DNA from: Bacteroidota bacterium
GTDB lineage: Bacteria > Bacteroidota > Bacteroidia > Sphingobacteriales > Sphingobacteriaceae
DNA length: 40,985 bases
Assembly: GCA_029851965.1 (NCBI GenBank)
Contig: JARKUW010000166.1
Coordinates: forward strand, 1-40,985
Reading direction: 5' to 3'
Shown here: in pieces, positions 24,467 through 33,011 of the stretch
Layout of the letters: each line of letters begins with the position of its first letter
Numbering within the stretch: the first letter of the stretch is position 1
The notes under the pieces: model-generated
The model's database searches: none
Told to the model about the DNA's origin: nothing
The model's input: the letters and a program-made list of their open reading frames with translations, nothing else
Position numbers and translations under genes: made by a program

Positions 24467-25702
24467 TTAAACTGTTTCCACTTCAACCTTCTCTTTGTCA
24501 TTAAAGAACAATGAAAACAAAAGGAACACAACTGCAGCAATCCCGGCAGGAATAATCCAGATCATTTTCCAGTCGAATGCGCCATCCGATAGTTTATACG
24601 TGTCTGTGATCATACCTGCAACTTCAAATCCAATAAGCATCCCGATGCCATAAGTGGCCAGGGTGATTAAGCCCTGTGCCGCACTTTTGTACTGCACTCC
24701 AGCCTTTGAATTGGTGTAGATCTGGCCTGAAACGAAGAAGAAATCATAACATATGCCATGAAGTGCAATTCCGATGATGAGCATAAAACTTAAGTCCCCG
24801 GCGTTGCCATAGGCAAAAAGTGCATACCGTACCGCCCAGGCGAGCATACCAACCAGAATGGTTTTCTTAAATCCAAAACGGGAAAAGAAAACGGGTAGTA
24901 ACAAAAGGAATAACACTTCAGACATCTGTCCGATGGTCATTTTTCCTGTCGGATTGTCCAGGCCGATGTTTGACAGAAATGGATTTGCATTCTGGTAATA
25001 GAACGCCAACGGGATACAGATCAGAATAGAGGACACGAAGAATATCGCGAAGTTCTTGTCTTTCAACAATTTCAGCGCATCCAGGCCAAGGATCTCAGAG
25101 ATCTTTACTTTTTCATTGGTCGACACCTTAGGTGGGGTTGCCGGCAACATGAAGCTGAAGAGACCCAATACCAAAGAACCTATTCCGGCCATCAAAAAGG
25201 TATATTTCAACATACCGGCCGAAATTCCTTCAGAAGAATCCCAATGGTAAATGTAGCTTATTAAAAGGCCCGCTACAATCCAGCCGATCGTTCCCCATAC
25301 CCGTATGGTAGAGAATTCCTTTTCCGGATCTTTCATCTGATTAAAAGAAACGGAGTTCACCAGTGCCAGCGTTGGCATAAAGAGGATCATATACGAAAGT
25401 ACATACGGATAAAAGGTGGAAATATCTGCGGCCTTGTACATCTGGTACATCAGAAGTGCGCCGACCAAATGGAGGATCCCAAGTATTCTTTCCGCATTGA
25501 AAAACCGGTCTGCAATAAGACCAATGATAAAAGGGGCGATAATTGCCCCCCAGGATTGTGTAGAGAAAACTGCCGCACTTTGTGAGCCGGTGGCATGCAG
25601 GTTATTACCAATAAAAGTACCCAGCGTTACAAACCATGATCCCCAGATGAAAAATTCCAGGAACATCATGCTTGATAATTTGATGCGGTTGCTTAAGTTC
25701 AT
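24467..25702 (-). CDS. MFS transporter, nucleoside:H+ symporter (NupG) family
   Basis: A 411-residue inner-membrane protein with twelve predicted segments. KLSSMMFLEFFIWGSWFVTLGTFIG is the NupG-family N-terminus. Other marks are GLIADRFFNAERILG at the first cytoplasmic loop, STIRVWGTIGWIVAGLLI in segment five and HGICYDFFFVSGQIYTN in the second half. In operons of this type the transporter probably takes the sugar product into the cytoplasm, not a nucleoside. That is inference from neighbours: DUF1080 upstream by 21 bases, TIM barrel downstream by 12 bases. The C-terminus is charged (NDKEKVEVETV). Confidence 0.9.
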   Translation of the reverse strand: MNLSNRIKLSSMMFLEFFIWGSWFVTLGTFIGNNLHATGSQSAAVFSTQSWGAIIAPFIIGLIADRFFNAERILGILHLVGALLMYQMYKAADISTFYPYVLSYMILFMPTLALVNSVSFNQMKDPEKEFSTIRVWGTIGWIVAGLLISYIYHWDSSEGISAGMLKYTFLMAGIGSLVLGLFSFMLPATPPKVSTNEKVKISEILGLDALKLLKDKNFAIFFVSSILICIPLAFYYQNANPFLSNIGLDNPTGKMTIGQMSEVLFLLLLPVFFSRFGFKKTILVGMLAWAVRYALFAYGNAGDLSFMLIIGIALHGICYDFFFVSGQIYTNSKAGVQYKSAAQGLITLATYGIGMLIGFEVAGMITDTYKLSDGAFDWKMIWIIPAGIAAVVFLLFSLFFNDKEKVEVETV

Positions 25703-25723
25703 TATATGTTTTAGTTGTTAAAA

Positions 25724-26386
25724 TTAAAGTTCTTTAATGGAAATGTTTCTGAACCATACTTCGTCGCCGTGATCCTGTAAGGCAATGCGGCCCTTCTTAA
25801 ATGCGCCAAAACCTTCCCAGCCTGCAAACTTGCTTCCGGCAACCAGTTTCGCCCAGTTTTCATCCCACAAAGTCGTCGAGACAATTTTTACCCCATTTAA
25901 AGTGAAGTCAAGTTTTCCATCCTTGCTGGTGACCAGTACTTTATTCCACTGCCCAACAGGCTTCACTGGTTCAGAGCTGCTTTTAACCAGGTCATACAAG
26001 TCGCCGGCTCTGTGTTTCGTGATCTTTCCATCCGGATGTCCATCGTTATCCAGAACCTGCATCTCCAGTCCTGTGGCATAACTCTCCTTGTATTTAGGAT
26101 CCTCACTAACGTAGAAAAGAATTCCGCTATTTGCATTTGGCGCCACTTTCCACTCGAGTTCCAGCTTAAAATTGCCATACTCCTTATCCGTTACCAGATC
26201 GCCACCATCATTGTTCTTAAGCTTCGGATCCAGATGGATAACGCCCTTTTCTTCGCGCCAGCCACTGCCAACCGTGTTTTTGCCAAAGCTGTGCCAGCCT
26301 TTTATGGTATTTGCTTTTTGGGCGCTTGCGCCTTCAGGATGGTACATTGCGGCGATGATCAATGCCGAGAATAAATAATTTTTCAT
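25724..26386 (-). CDS. secreted DUF1080 protein (3-keto-disaccharide hydrolase domain)
   Basis: A 220-residue periplasmic protein. MKNYLFSALIIAAMYHPEGASA is a signal peptide. The whole mature part is one DUF1080 concanavalin-like sandwich: IKGWHSFGK, GWREEKGVIHLDP, DLVTDKEYGNFKLELEWKV, NSGILFYVSED, GLEMQVLDNDGHPD, RAGDLYDL and GHGDEVWFRNI-like HGDEVWFRNISIKEL. Pfam renamed this domain 3-keto-disaccharide hydrolase. Members studied in Bacteroidota and Agrobacterium act on glycosides oxidised at C3. Together with the GMC dehydrogenase and cytochrome in this operon, that role fits well. It is the best candidate for the step that breaks the glycosidic bond. Confidence 0.9.
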   Translation of the reverse strand: MKNYLFSALIIAAMYHPEGASAQKANTIKGWHSFGKNTVGSGWREEKGVIHLDPKLKNNDGGDLVTDKEYGNFKLELEWKVAPNANSGILFYVSEDPKYKESYATGLEMQVLDNDGHPDGKITKHRAGDLYDLVKSSSEPVKPVGQWNKVLVTSKDGKLDFTLNGVKIVSTTLWDENWAKLVAGSKFAGWEGFGAFKKGRIALQDHGDEVWFRNISIKEL

Positions 26387-26494
26387 TTCTTAGTTAAATT
26401 AGTACCATGAACAGTCGTCCGCTTGTTCACAGCATGGTGTAGCACCTTCTTTAAAACAGCAGGCCTATGATGGTTTCATGATTGTGTATGTAGA

Positions 26495-27952
26495 TCAGGC
26501 GCCTAACGTCCAGCCTTTGCGGTATTCACGTTTTACGTACTGGTTCACAGCATCAAAATTGGTAACCTTCATGTTGTCATTGTCCCAAAGCAATTTGATG
26601 TTTCTTCCAGGGTAACTTGCTTTGCCCTGTGCATCTTTTACCTGCACGTCAACACCGCGTATCGCGAGATTTGCCATCAGCAAAGCCTCCGTTAAAGGCC
26701 CTGCAATTTCAAAGGGCGAACTCACTTCCTGCTTTCCATATCCGGCAATGCTGGCCTCCACCCACTGGGCGTAGTGTCCATCGGCACCGCCTTTTACTCT
26801 CGGCAAGCGTTCCGGCACATTTATGCTGCTGTTTTTGCTTAGTGGTAAAAGTCTTGGATCTGCACTGTAGGTGCTTGCCATCATTTTACCTTTCGTCCCG
26901 ATAAACAGTGTTCCGTTACCACCGTCACCGAAAGTTTCATTTGCCTGAAGCTCTTCCGGACGTTCAGGTTGTATACCTCCATCCATCCAATGGACCACGA
27001 CATCACCCTTGGTCTTATTCGTTTTAGGGAATTTCAAAGTTACATGGCTCGATGGCGGACAGCTATCCGGGAAGTAGCCGCGTTTGAATTCATCAATGTA
27101 GACGGATCCAACGCTCGCCTGTACTTCACTGGCATATTTCAGATTCAGGACGCTGAATGGTGCTTCCAGCAAATGGCAGCCCATATCTCCCAAGGCGCCG
27201 GTACCGTAATCCCACCATCCCCTCCAATTAAAAGGAACAAGCTTATCTACGTAGTCCTTGTAAGGTGCGGTGCCCAGCCAAAGATCCCAGTTCAACTCCT
27301 TAGGAACTTCTGCTTTATTCGCAGACCATGGAATACCCTGAGGCCATACCGGGCGGTCTGTCCATGCGTATACCGTATGCACATCGCCGATTAACCCTGC
27401 ATCGTACCATTCGCGCATTTGCCGTGCCCCGTCGTTCGACGCACCCTGGTTGCCCATTTGGGTCACTACTTTGTATTTCTTTGCCGCAGCGGTAAGTGCA
27501 CGTGCCTCGTAAATGTCGTGCGTCAACGGCTTCTGGACATAGACATGTTTGCCAAGCTGCATCGCTGCTAAAGTAATGATCGCATGGTTGTGGTCCGGCG
27601 TAGATACAGACACGGCGTCGAAGTTCTTCGATTCCTTGTCAAACATCTCCCGCCAGTCGGAATAAAACTTCGCCTTAGGAAAAGCCTTAACCGTCTTTGC
27701 CGCTCGTCTGGTATCAACATCACATAAAAAGCCGATATCTGCCTTTCCACTCTTGTAGAAACTTGCGATATCGGATTCGCCTTTACCTCCGACGCCAACA
27801 CCCGCGATCAATAACCTGTCACTTGGTGCTAAAAATCCTTTTCCCCCAAGTACATGCCTGGGAACGATCATGAAGGCTGCGGTGGCTATGGCACCGGATT
27901 TTAAAAAGCCCCGCCGGGTTGTGGCGTTTTGCTCTTTTAAGGTCTTTTCCAT
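26495..27952 (-). CDS. Tat-exported Gfo/Idh/MocA oxidoreductase
   Basis: A 485-residue NAD(P)-dependent oxidoreductase. Residues 11-18 TTRRGFLK are a Tat signal, followed by a hydrophobic stretch. The Rossmann loop is GVGVGGKG (51-58). STPDHNHA (117-124) and VQKPLTHD follow, with QKP at 140-142 replacing the usual EKP but keeping the lysine. The large second domain has MGNQGASNDGARQMREWYDAG, WTDRPVWPQGIPW and GTGALGDMGCHLLEAP, the pattern of the secreted Gfo/Idh class found in Bacteroidota and Planctomycetes. Tat export with folded cofactor is typical for this group. It probably oxidises or reduces a sugar in the periplasm. A 108-base gap separates it from the DUF1080 gene. Confidence 0.9.
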   Translation of the reverse strand: MEKTLKEQNATTRRGFLKSGAIATAAFMIVPRHVLGGKGFLAPSDRLLIAGVGVGGKGESDIASFYKSGKADIGFLCDVDTRRAAKTVKAFPKAKFYSDWREMFDKESKNFDAVSVSTPDHNHAIITLAAMQLGKHVYVQKPLTHDIYEARALTAAAKKYKVVTQMGNQGASNDGARQMREWYDAGLIGDVHTVYAWTDRPVWPQGIPWSANKAEVPKELNWDLWLGTAPYKDYVDKLVPFNWRGWWDYGTGALGDMGCHLLEAPFSVLNLKYASEVQASVGSVYIDEFKRGYFPDSCPPSSHVTLKFPKTNKTKGDVVVHWMDGGIQPERPEELQANETFGDGGNGTLFIGTKGKMMASTYSADPRLLPLSKNSSINVPERLPRVKGGADGHYAQWVEASIAGYGKQEVSSPFEIAGPLTEALLMANLAIRGVDVQVKDAQGKASYPGRNIKLLWDNDNMKVTNFDAVNQYVKREYRKGWTLGA

Positions 27953-27979
27953 GTGTAGAATTTAGAATTTATATGGTAA

Positions 27980-28363
27980 TTACTTGTTTAGCGACAGGAT
28001 GTATTTCGCCATCTCCGTTGCGTCTTCTTTCGATAGGTTCTGATGCGGGGTCATTGGAACTTCTCCCCAAACACCGCTTCCGCCATCAATAATTTTACCA
28101 GCAAGGTAATCAACGTCGTTCTCGTTGTATTTCTCAGCAACGGACACGTAAGATGGTCCGACAATCTTCTGGGTCTCGTTGTGGCATCCAAGGCAGTCAG
28201 ATTTTGCAATAAGTTGTTTTCCTGGCATTTCAGCCCCTTCATTTCCCGCAGCAGCGCTTGTTGTTTCGGAAGCAGCGTTTTCAGAAGTTTTGGAGGAGTC
28301 AGGGCTTCCACAAGAAGCAAGTGCTAATGTTATGCAGCCTAAGATTAAAAGTGTCTTTTTCAT
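27980..28363 (-). CDS. lipoprotein cytochrome c, single heme
   Basis: A 127-residue class I cytochrome c. The signal MKKTLLILGCITLALASC ends in a lipobox with Cys18. A Ser/Ala/Glu-rich linker (19-48) leads to the heme site CLGCH (57-61), VGPSYVSVAEKY, and EVPMTPHQNLSKEDATEMAKYILSL with Met104 as likely axial ligand. It would be anchored to a membrane on the periplasmic side and accept electrons from the GMC/small-subunit dehydrogenase in the same operon, as the cytochrome subunit does in membrane gluconate and glucoside-3-dehydrogenases. It lies 27 bases before the Gfo/Idh gene and 55 bases after the TIM-barrel gene. Confidence 0.93.
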   Translation of the reverse strand: MKKTLLILGCITLALASCGSPDSSKTSENAASETTSAAAGNEGAEMPGKQLIAKSDCLGCHNETQKIVGPSYVSVAEKYNENDVDYLAGKIIDGGSGVWGEVPMTPHQNLSKEDATEMAKYILSLNK

Positions 28364-28418
28364 AAGTGTTTATTTTTGATGGCCATGTGCGACCCTTTAG
28401 TCGCCCATAAGCGGATTT

Positions 28419-29471
28419 TTAAATGCCTAATATTTGTTTATTGAATGCTTCATCTCCTCCGGAAGAAGCAAAATCATCGAATGCTCTTGTTGTAACCGGG
28501 ATGATGTGTTTCTTAATGAATTCAGCACCTTCCGCGGCGCCCACTTCAGAATCTTTAATTGCACATTCCCACTCCATTACTGCCCATCCCTTGAAATCAT
28601 ACTGGGATAGTTTGCTGAAGATCGTCTTGAAGTCGACCTGCCCGTCTCCAGGAGAACGGTAGCGGCCGGCGCGGTTTGCCCAGCTTTGGTAGCCGCCGAA
28701 TGTACCTTGTCTCCCGGTAGGGTTAAACTCCGAATCCTTTACATGGAAGGCCTTAATCCGCTCATGATAGAAATCGATATATTGTATATAGTCCAGTTGC
28801 TGAAGCACAAAATGGGATGGATCATACAAAAGGCAGGCTCTTGGGTGATTGTTTACTTTTTCCAGGAACATCTCGTATGTCTGTCCATCAAAAAGGTCTT
28901 CGCCGGGGTGAATTTCATAGCATACATCTACACCACAATTGTCAAATTCATTTAGGATCGGCAACCATCTTCTGGCAAGTTCCTTAAATCCATCATCCAC
29001 CAGCCCCTCAGGCCGCTGTGGCCAGGGATGAAACATATGCCACAACAAAGAACCACTAAAGGTTGCGTGTGCATTCAAACCCAGGTTTTGAGAAGCCTTT
29101 GCGGCATATTTTAACTGCTGCACTGCCCATTCAGTTCTTCCTTTTGGATTTTTATGGAGTTCTGCTGGCGCAAAAGCGTCAAATGCCAGGTCGTAAGCTG
29201 GGTTTACAGCAACAAGTTGTCCCTGTAAATGCGTGGAAAGCTCCGTAATTTCCAGTCCGAAAGACTGTACTTTACCTTTTAGCTCATCCGCATAGGTCTT
29301 GCTTTCCGCAGCCAGTTGCAAGTTGATAAAACGTTCGTCATTTGTAGGCATCTGGATGCCGATAAAGCCCAGACTGGCTGCCCATTCGCAGATACCTTCA
29401 AGTGTATTAAAAGGTGCTTCGTCCCGTATAAATTGTGCTAAAAATATTGCTGGTCCCTTAATTGTTGTCAT
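28419..29471 (-). CDS. cytoplasmic TIM-barrel sugar isomerase/epimerase-like protein
   Basis: A 350-residue xylose isomerase-like barrel without any signal peptide, unlike the two Tat versions further down the operon. GPAIFLAQFIRDEAPFNTLEGICEWAASLGFIGIQMP, VCYEIHPGEDLFDG, ACLLYDPSHFVLQQ, AFHVKDSEFNPTG and GWAVMEWECAIKD place Glu, Asp, His and Glu at the ends of the barrel strands as metal ligands. Its ATG lies three bases after the Gfo/Idh gene upstream, so the two are translated together and probably act in one pathway in the cytoplasm. The reaction is not known; epimerisation or isomerisation of a keto- or deoxy-sugar is plausible. Confidence 0.88.
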   Translation of the reverse strand: MTTIKGPAIFLAQFIRDEAPFNTLEGICEWAASLGFIGIQMPTNDERFINLQLAAESKTYADELKGKVQSFGLEITELSTHLQGQLVAVNPAYDLAFDAFAPAELHKNPKGRTEWAVQQLKYAAKASQNLGLNAHATFSGSLLWHMFHPWPQRPEGLVDDGFKELARRWLPILNEFDNCGVDVCYEIHPGEDLFDGQTYEMFLEKVNNHPRACLLYDPSHFVLQQLDYIQYIDFYHERIKAFHVKDSEFNPTGRQGTFGGYQSWANRAGRYRSPGDGQVDFKTIFSKLSQYDFKGWAVMEWECAIKDSEVGAAEGAEFIKKHIIPVTTRAFDDFASSGGDEAFNKQILGI

Positions 29472-29474
29472 GCT

Positions 29475-30632
29475 TTAAACTTTAAATTCATACCATTTCT
29501 GATCCGACTTACCGGAAGCAACTACATTCTCAATGAATGCCATCCCACGTACACCATCCTTGGCGGTAGGGAAGTCCAGCATCTCTTCAGATGGGGTGGT
29601 TCCTGCCGCTAAACACTGCAAAGTCGCAGCGAAGTTCCGGTAAATATTGGCAAATGCTTCCAGATATCCCTCCGGATGGCCAGCCGGTGTACGGGTATTG
29701 TATTTGGCGATTGGTGCCAGATAACCGTTACCGGTTCTGTAAATTTGTGTTGGTGCGTCGAGCCACTTCACAAGGAGCGTATTTGGCTCTTCCTGGTGCC
29801 ACTCCAAACCACCCTTTTCTCCATAAAGGCGGATGGCAAGGTCGTTTTCATCACCAGTGGCGATTTGAGAAGCGATGAGGACCCCATTCGCCCCATTGTC
29901 GAACTTCAACAGCACATTGCCGTCGTCATCCAAAGCCCTGTTTTCAACAACTATGTTCATGTCTGCACAGATGCGCGCGATCTTTGATCCGGAGATGTAC
30001 TCCGCAAGCTGTGCCGCATGGGTACCAATGTCACCCATGCAACCACTTATTCCGCTTCTTGCCGGGTCAGTTCGCCAGGCGGCTTGTTTATTGTCTTTGT
30101 CGGTAGGCATGCTCAACCAACCCTGTGGATATTCTACGATAATCTTGCGTACTTTCCCAATTGCGCCGGATCTAACCATTTCGCGTGCCTGCTTCACCAT
30201 TGGATACCCCGAGTACGTGTGGGTAAGGCAAAGAATCATCCCGGTTTCTTCCACTTTCGCTTGCAGCTGTTTTGCCTCTTCAAGCGAAAGCGTCATGGGC
30301 TTGTCGATCAAGACATGAAAACCGCTTTCCAGGGCAAGCATCGCCGGTTCGAAATGCGCGAAGTTTGGCGTAACGATACTGACAAACTGCATCCGTTGGT
30401 CTTCGGGTAACTGACGTTCTGCTTCAAATAGCTCCTGGTAGCTGCCGTAGTTTCTGCTTTCCTCCAGAAACAATGTTCTTCCAGATTCTTTAGCACGTTC
30501 CGGGTTGGAGCTGAACGCACCACAAACCAGTTCTATCTGTCCGTCCAGGTTTGCCGCGATACGGTGGACCGCACCGATGAAGGCGTCTTTTCCACCGCCG
30601 ATCATCCCCATTCTGATTTTCTGAGCGCCCAT
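29475..30632 (-). CDS. cytoplasmic Gfo/Idh/MocA oxidoreductase
   Basis: A 385-residue NAD(P)-dependent sugar oxidoreductase with no signal peptide. The Rossmann loop is MGMIGGGKDAFIG (8-20). SIVTPNFAHFEPAMLALESGFHVLIDKPMTLSLEEA follows, with DKP at 110-112 in place of EKP and the lysine kept. LTHTYSGYPMVKQAREMV, CMGDIGTHAAQLAEYISG (His as catalytic base region) and GHPEGYLEAFANIYRNFA complete the pattern. Its ATG shares one base with the GMC stop codon (TAATG), so translation is coupled to the dehydrogenase. A reductase returning a 3-keto sugar to the ordinary sugar would fit the pathway. That direction is inference. Confidence 0.9.
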   Translation of the reverse strand: MGAQKIRMGMIGGGKDAFIGAVHRIAANLDGQIELVCGAFSSNPERAKESGRTLFLEESRNYGSYQELFEAERQLPEDQRMQFVSIVTPNFAHFEPAMLALESGFHVLIDKPMTLSLEEAKQLQAKVEETGMILCLTHTYSGYPMVKQAREMVRSGAIGKVRKIIVEYPQGWLSMPTDKDNKQAAWRTDPARSGISGCMGDIGTHAAQLAEYISGSKIARICADMNIVVENRALDDDGNVLLKFDNGANGVLIASQIATGDENDLAIRLYGEKGGLEWHQEEPNTLLVKWLDAPTQIYRTGNGYLAPIAKYNTRTPAGHPEGYLEAFANIYRNFAATLQCLAAGTTPSEEMLDFPTAKDGVRGMAFIENVVASGKSDQKWYEFKV

Positions 30633-32332
30633 TAGATGTTTCCTTTCTTAAGTTCAGTAACCGCATAATCAGCTGCTCTTGCAGTCAATGCCATGAATGT
30701 TAAAGAAGGATTCTGACAAGCAATAGATGGCATACAAGAACCGTCTGTAACAAACACGTTCTTAACTTCATGCATCTGATTCCATTTGTTCAACACCGAT
30801 GTTTTAGGATCATTTCCCATTCTGGCAGTACCTTGTTCATGAATGGCCATACCTGGTGAAGACCCGTTGTCGTATGTTTTTATATTTTTCATACCAGCCG
30901 CTTCCAGCATTTCTGCTGCATCGTTCATCATGGCTATACGCATCTTGCCTTCATTTTCCCTAAACTCGCAGTCGATTGACAACACTGGCATTCCCCACTT
31001 GTCTTTCTTCGTTCTGTCGATACTGACTTTGTTGTCGTGGTACGGTAGAGACTCTCCGAAACCACCAAGACCCATGGTCCAGAGTCCTGGCTTGGTCATC
31101 TGATCTTTGAAGTCGCCACCAAAAGCAAGTTCCGCGACATCTTTGTGCCAGCCGGTTCTGCTCGCGCCACCCTGGTATCCGAATCCCCTCAGGTAGTCGC
31201 CTTTGTGGTTACCCATGTTCTGGTACCGTGGGACGTAAATTCCATTTGCCCTTCGGCCATAGGTATATTTATCCTCAAATCCTTCTGCTTCACCAGAAGC
31301 GCCGCAGCGGAAATGGTGGTCCATCAGGTTGTGCCCAAGTTCACCGCTTCCGTTACCAAGACCATTCGGATGCTCGTCAGAGGTTGAGTTCAGTAATAGG
31401 AATGTGCTTCCAAGTGTCGATCCGTTCACAAAGATAATCTTCGCATAGAATTCCATGTTTTCCATGGTTTCAGAATCAATCACGACTACACCCTTTGCTT
31501 TTTGCGTTTCCTTGTCGTAAATAATATTGTTTACCAGCGAATATGGTCTCAGCGTGAGGTTACCTGTGGCAACGGCGGCCGGAAGGGTAGAAGACTGGGT
31601 ACTGAAATAAGCTCCAAACGGGCAGCCCCTGCTGCAAAGGTTACGATACTGGCATTTGCCCCTGCCCAAATGTGGTACAGTAAGGTTTGCCGTACGTCCG
31701 ATGGTCATTATTCTTTCCTTCTTATAATGATCTTCAATTCGTTTCTTAACAGACTTTTCTACACAGTTCAGCTCCATTGGCGGCAGAAACTGTCCGTCAG
31801 GTAAAGCCGGCCAGTTCTCAGCCTGTCCGCTGATCCCGGAAAAGCGCTCTACATAGTCGTACCATTTCTCCAGATCTTTATAGCGGATCGGCCAATCGTT
31901 ACCATGACCATCTCGCTTGTTGTCTTCAAAGTTGATGTCGCTGAAACGGTAACTCTGACGTCCCCACATGAGGGATTTTCCGCCAACATGAAAGCCCCTG
32001 TACCAGTCAAATCGTTTTACCTCTGTATACGGGCATTCCAGGTCGTTCACCCAAAAACTCTCATTAAATTCCTGATAAGGGTAATCCCGCTTCTGAACCG
32101 GGTGTGTTTTCTTTTGTTCTTCAGTGAGTCTGCCCCGGTGTTCAAATTCCCAGGGCTTCTTCATTGCCGTTGTGTAATCCTTTATATGTTCAATATTCCT
32201 GCCGCGTTCAAGCAGTAAGACTTTCAAACCTTTTTCGGTAAGCTCTTTCGCAGCCCATCCGCCGCTAATGCCTGATCCGACAACAATCGCATCATACGTG
32301 TTTGCAGCAGTTGCTTTGGTATTTAAATTCAT
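30632..32332 (-). CDS. GMC-type FAD dehydrogenase, large subunit (glucoside 3-dehydrogenase-like)
   Basis: A 566-residue GMC oxidoreductase. AIVVGSGISGGWAAKELTEKGLKVLLLERG binds the FAD ADP part (GSGISGG, 19-25). HVGGKSLMWGRQSYRF is the second GMC motif. A cysteine group (Cys227, Cys233, Cys237 in CQYRNLCSRGCPFG) may hold an iron-sulfur centre or disulfides. HEQGTARMG (His498) and QNPSLTFMALTARAADY (Asn541) supply the candidate catalytic His-Asn pair. It has no signal peptide, so it should be exported with the Tat small subunit encoded just upstream (16-base gap), as in gluconate 2-dehydrogenase and glucoside-3-dehydrogenase. Electrons would go to the lipoprotein cytochrome. The substrate cannot be read directly; a glycoside 3-OH is my best guess from the DUF1080 neighbour. 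Confidence 0.9.
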   Translation of the reverse strand: MNLNTKATAANTYDAIVVGSGISGGWAAKELTEKGLKVLLLERGRNIEHIKDYTTAMKKPWEFEHRGRLTEEQKKTHPVQKRDYPYQEFNESFWVNDLECPYTEVKRFDWYRGFHVGGKSLMWGRQSYRFSDINFEDNKRDGHGNDWPIRYKDLEKWYDYVERFSGISGQAENWPALPDGQFLPPMELNCVEKSVKKRIEDHYKKERIMTIGRTANLTVPHLGRGKCQYRNLCSRGCPFGAYFSTQSSTLPAAVATGNLTLRPYSLVNNIIYDKETQKAKGVVVIDSETMENMEFYAKIIFVNGSTLGSTFLLLNSTSDEHPNGLGNGSGELGHNLMDHHFRCGASGEAEGFEDKYTYGRRANGIYVPRYQNMGNHKGDYLRGFGYQGGASRTGWHKDVAELAFGGDFKDQMTKPGLWTMGLGGFGESLPYHDNKVSIDRTKKDKWGMPVLSIDCEFRENEGKMRIAMMNDAAEMLEAAGMKNIKTYDNGSSPGMAIHEQGTARMGNDPKTSVLNKWNQMHEVKNVFVTDGSCMPSIACQNPSLTFMALTARAADYAVTELKKGNI

Positions 32333-32348
32333 CTCTTGTTCTTGTTTT

Positions 32349-33011
32349 TTATGCGTAAACTCTCTGACCAGGTTTCAAATCGACACATCCATCATATCTT
32401 CCGGGAATATCAATGTACTCGTAGGCCTGGGTGGCGCCGATCTCAGATGTGAAGTAGCCCAGTAGGGTGAGGTCTCTCGCGATTGCGAAGAAGTAGTGTT
32501 TATTATCCGGATCCTTGGCTGCAAGGGGATACCCCGGCTTTTCTTTCTCCGATTTTTTATTGATGTCGTTCTGTTTCTCTGTTTCTGCCCTGGAACTCTC
32601 TTCTTTATCCTTCTTCTGCGTTGCAATGGTCTCATCACGCACTTTACTCAACAGCTCCTGACGTTGTGCTGCAGAGATTGCTACAAATGATTTAGAGTAG
32701 TCTTTTTTCGAACGGTCTTCCAAATCTTCCAGACCCTTCACGAAGACTTTCTGCGCCTCTTCAGGGTAGCAGTCCTTGACCATCATTGCAATGAAAGGGC
32801 CAACCCCGGCAGCTTTGGCGCCAGGCGTTTTTGTAGTGGGTATGATGATGTCAGCCAGCTCAGGAAGCATTTTTTCCTGTTCAGCAGAAAACAGGTTTGC
32901 GCTCGACTTTGGGTTCGATTGGCATCCTTCAAGAAAAACACCAATAGTAGTGGCAGATAGTGTGCCTCCTATCAGGAAAGCCATACTTTTTACTGCGTCT
33001 CTTCTGTCCAT
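32349..33011 (-). CDS. Tat lipoprotein, gluconate 2-dehydrogenase subunit 3 family
   Basis: A 220-residue small subunit of the GMC dehydrogenase. DRRDAVK at residues 2-8 is a Tat motif. The hydrophobic stretch ends in FLEGC, a lipobox with Cys30, so the protein should be a Tat-exported lipoprotein. LFSAEQEKMLPELADIIIPTTKTPGAKAAGVGPFIAMMVKDCY is the family core, and FAIARDLTLLGYFTSEIGATQAYEYIDIPGRYDGCV the C-terminal motif. Between them, residues about 125-160 form a very charged Lys/Glu-rich stretch that looks like a flexible insertion. It is the first gene of the operon. Its job is to carry the signal-less GMC protein through the Tat pore and anchor it. Confidence 0.92.
   Translation of the reverse strand: MDRRDAVKSMAFLIGGTLSATTIGVFLEGCQSNPKSSANLFSAEQEKMLPELADIIIPTTKTPGAKAAGVGPFIAMMVKDCYPEEAQKVFVKGLEDLEDRSKKDYSKSFVAISAAQRQELLSKVRDETIATQKKDKEESSRAETEKQNDINKKSEKEKPGYPLAAKDPDNKHYFFAIARDLTLLGYFTSEIGATQAYEYIDIPGRYDGCVDLKPGQRVYA

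Noticed and set aside
26387..26494. Gap of 108 bases inside the sugar operon, with a TGAACA/TGTTCA inverted repeat
   Set aside because: No promoter box or T-run was found. The six-base repeat alone does not support a regulatory site.
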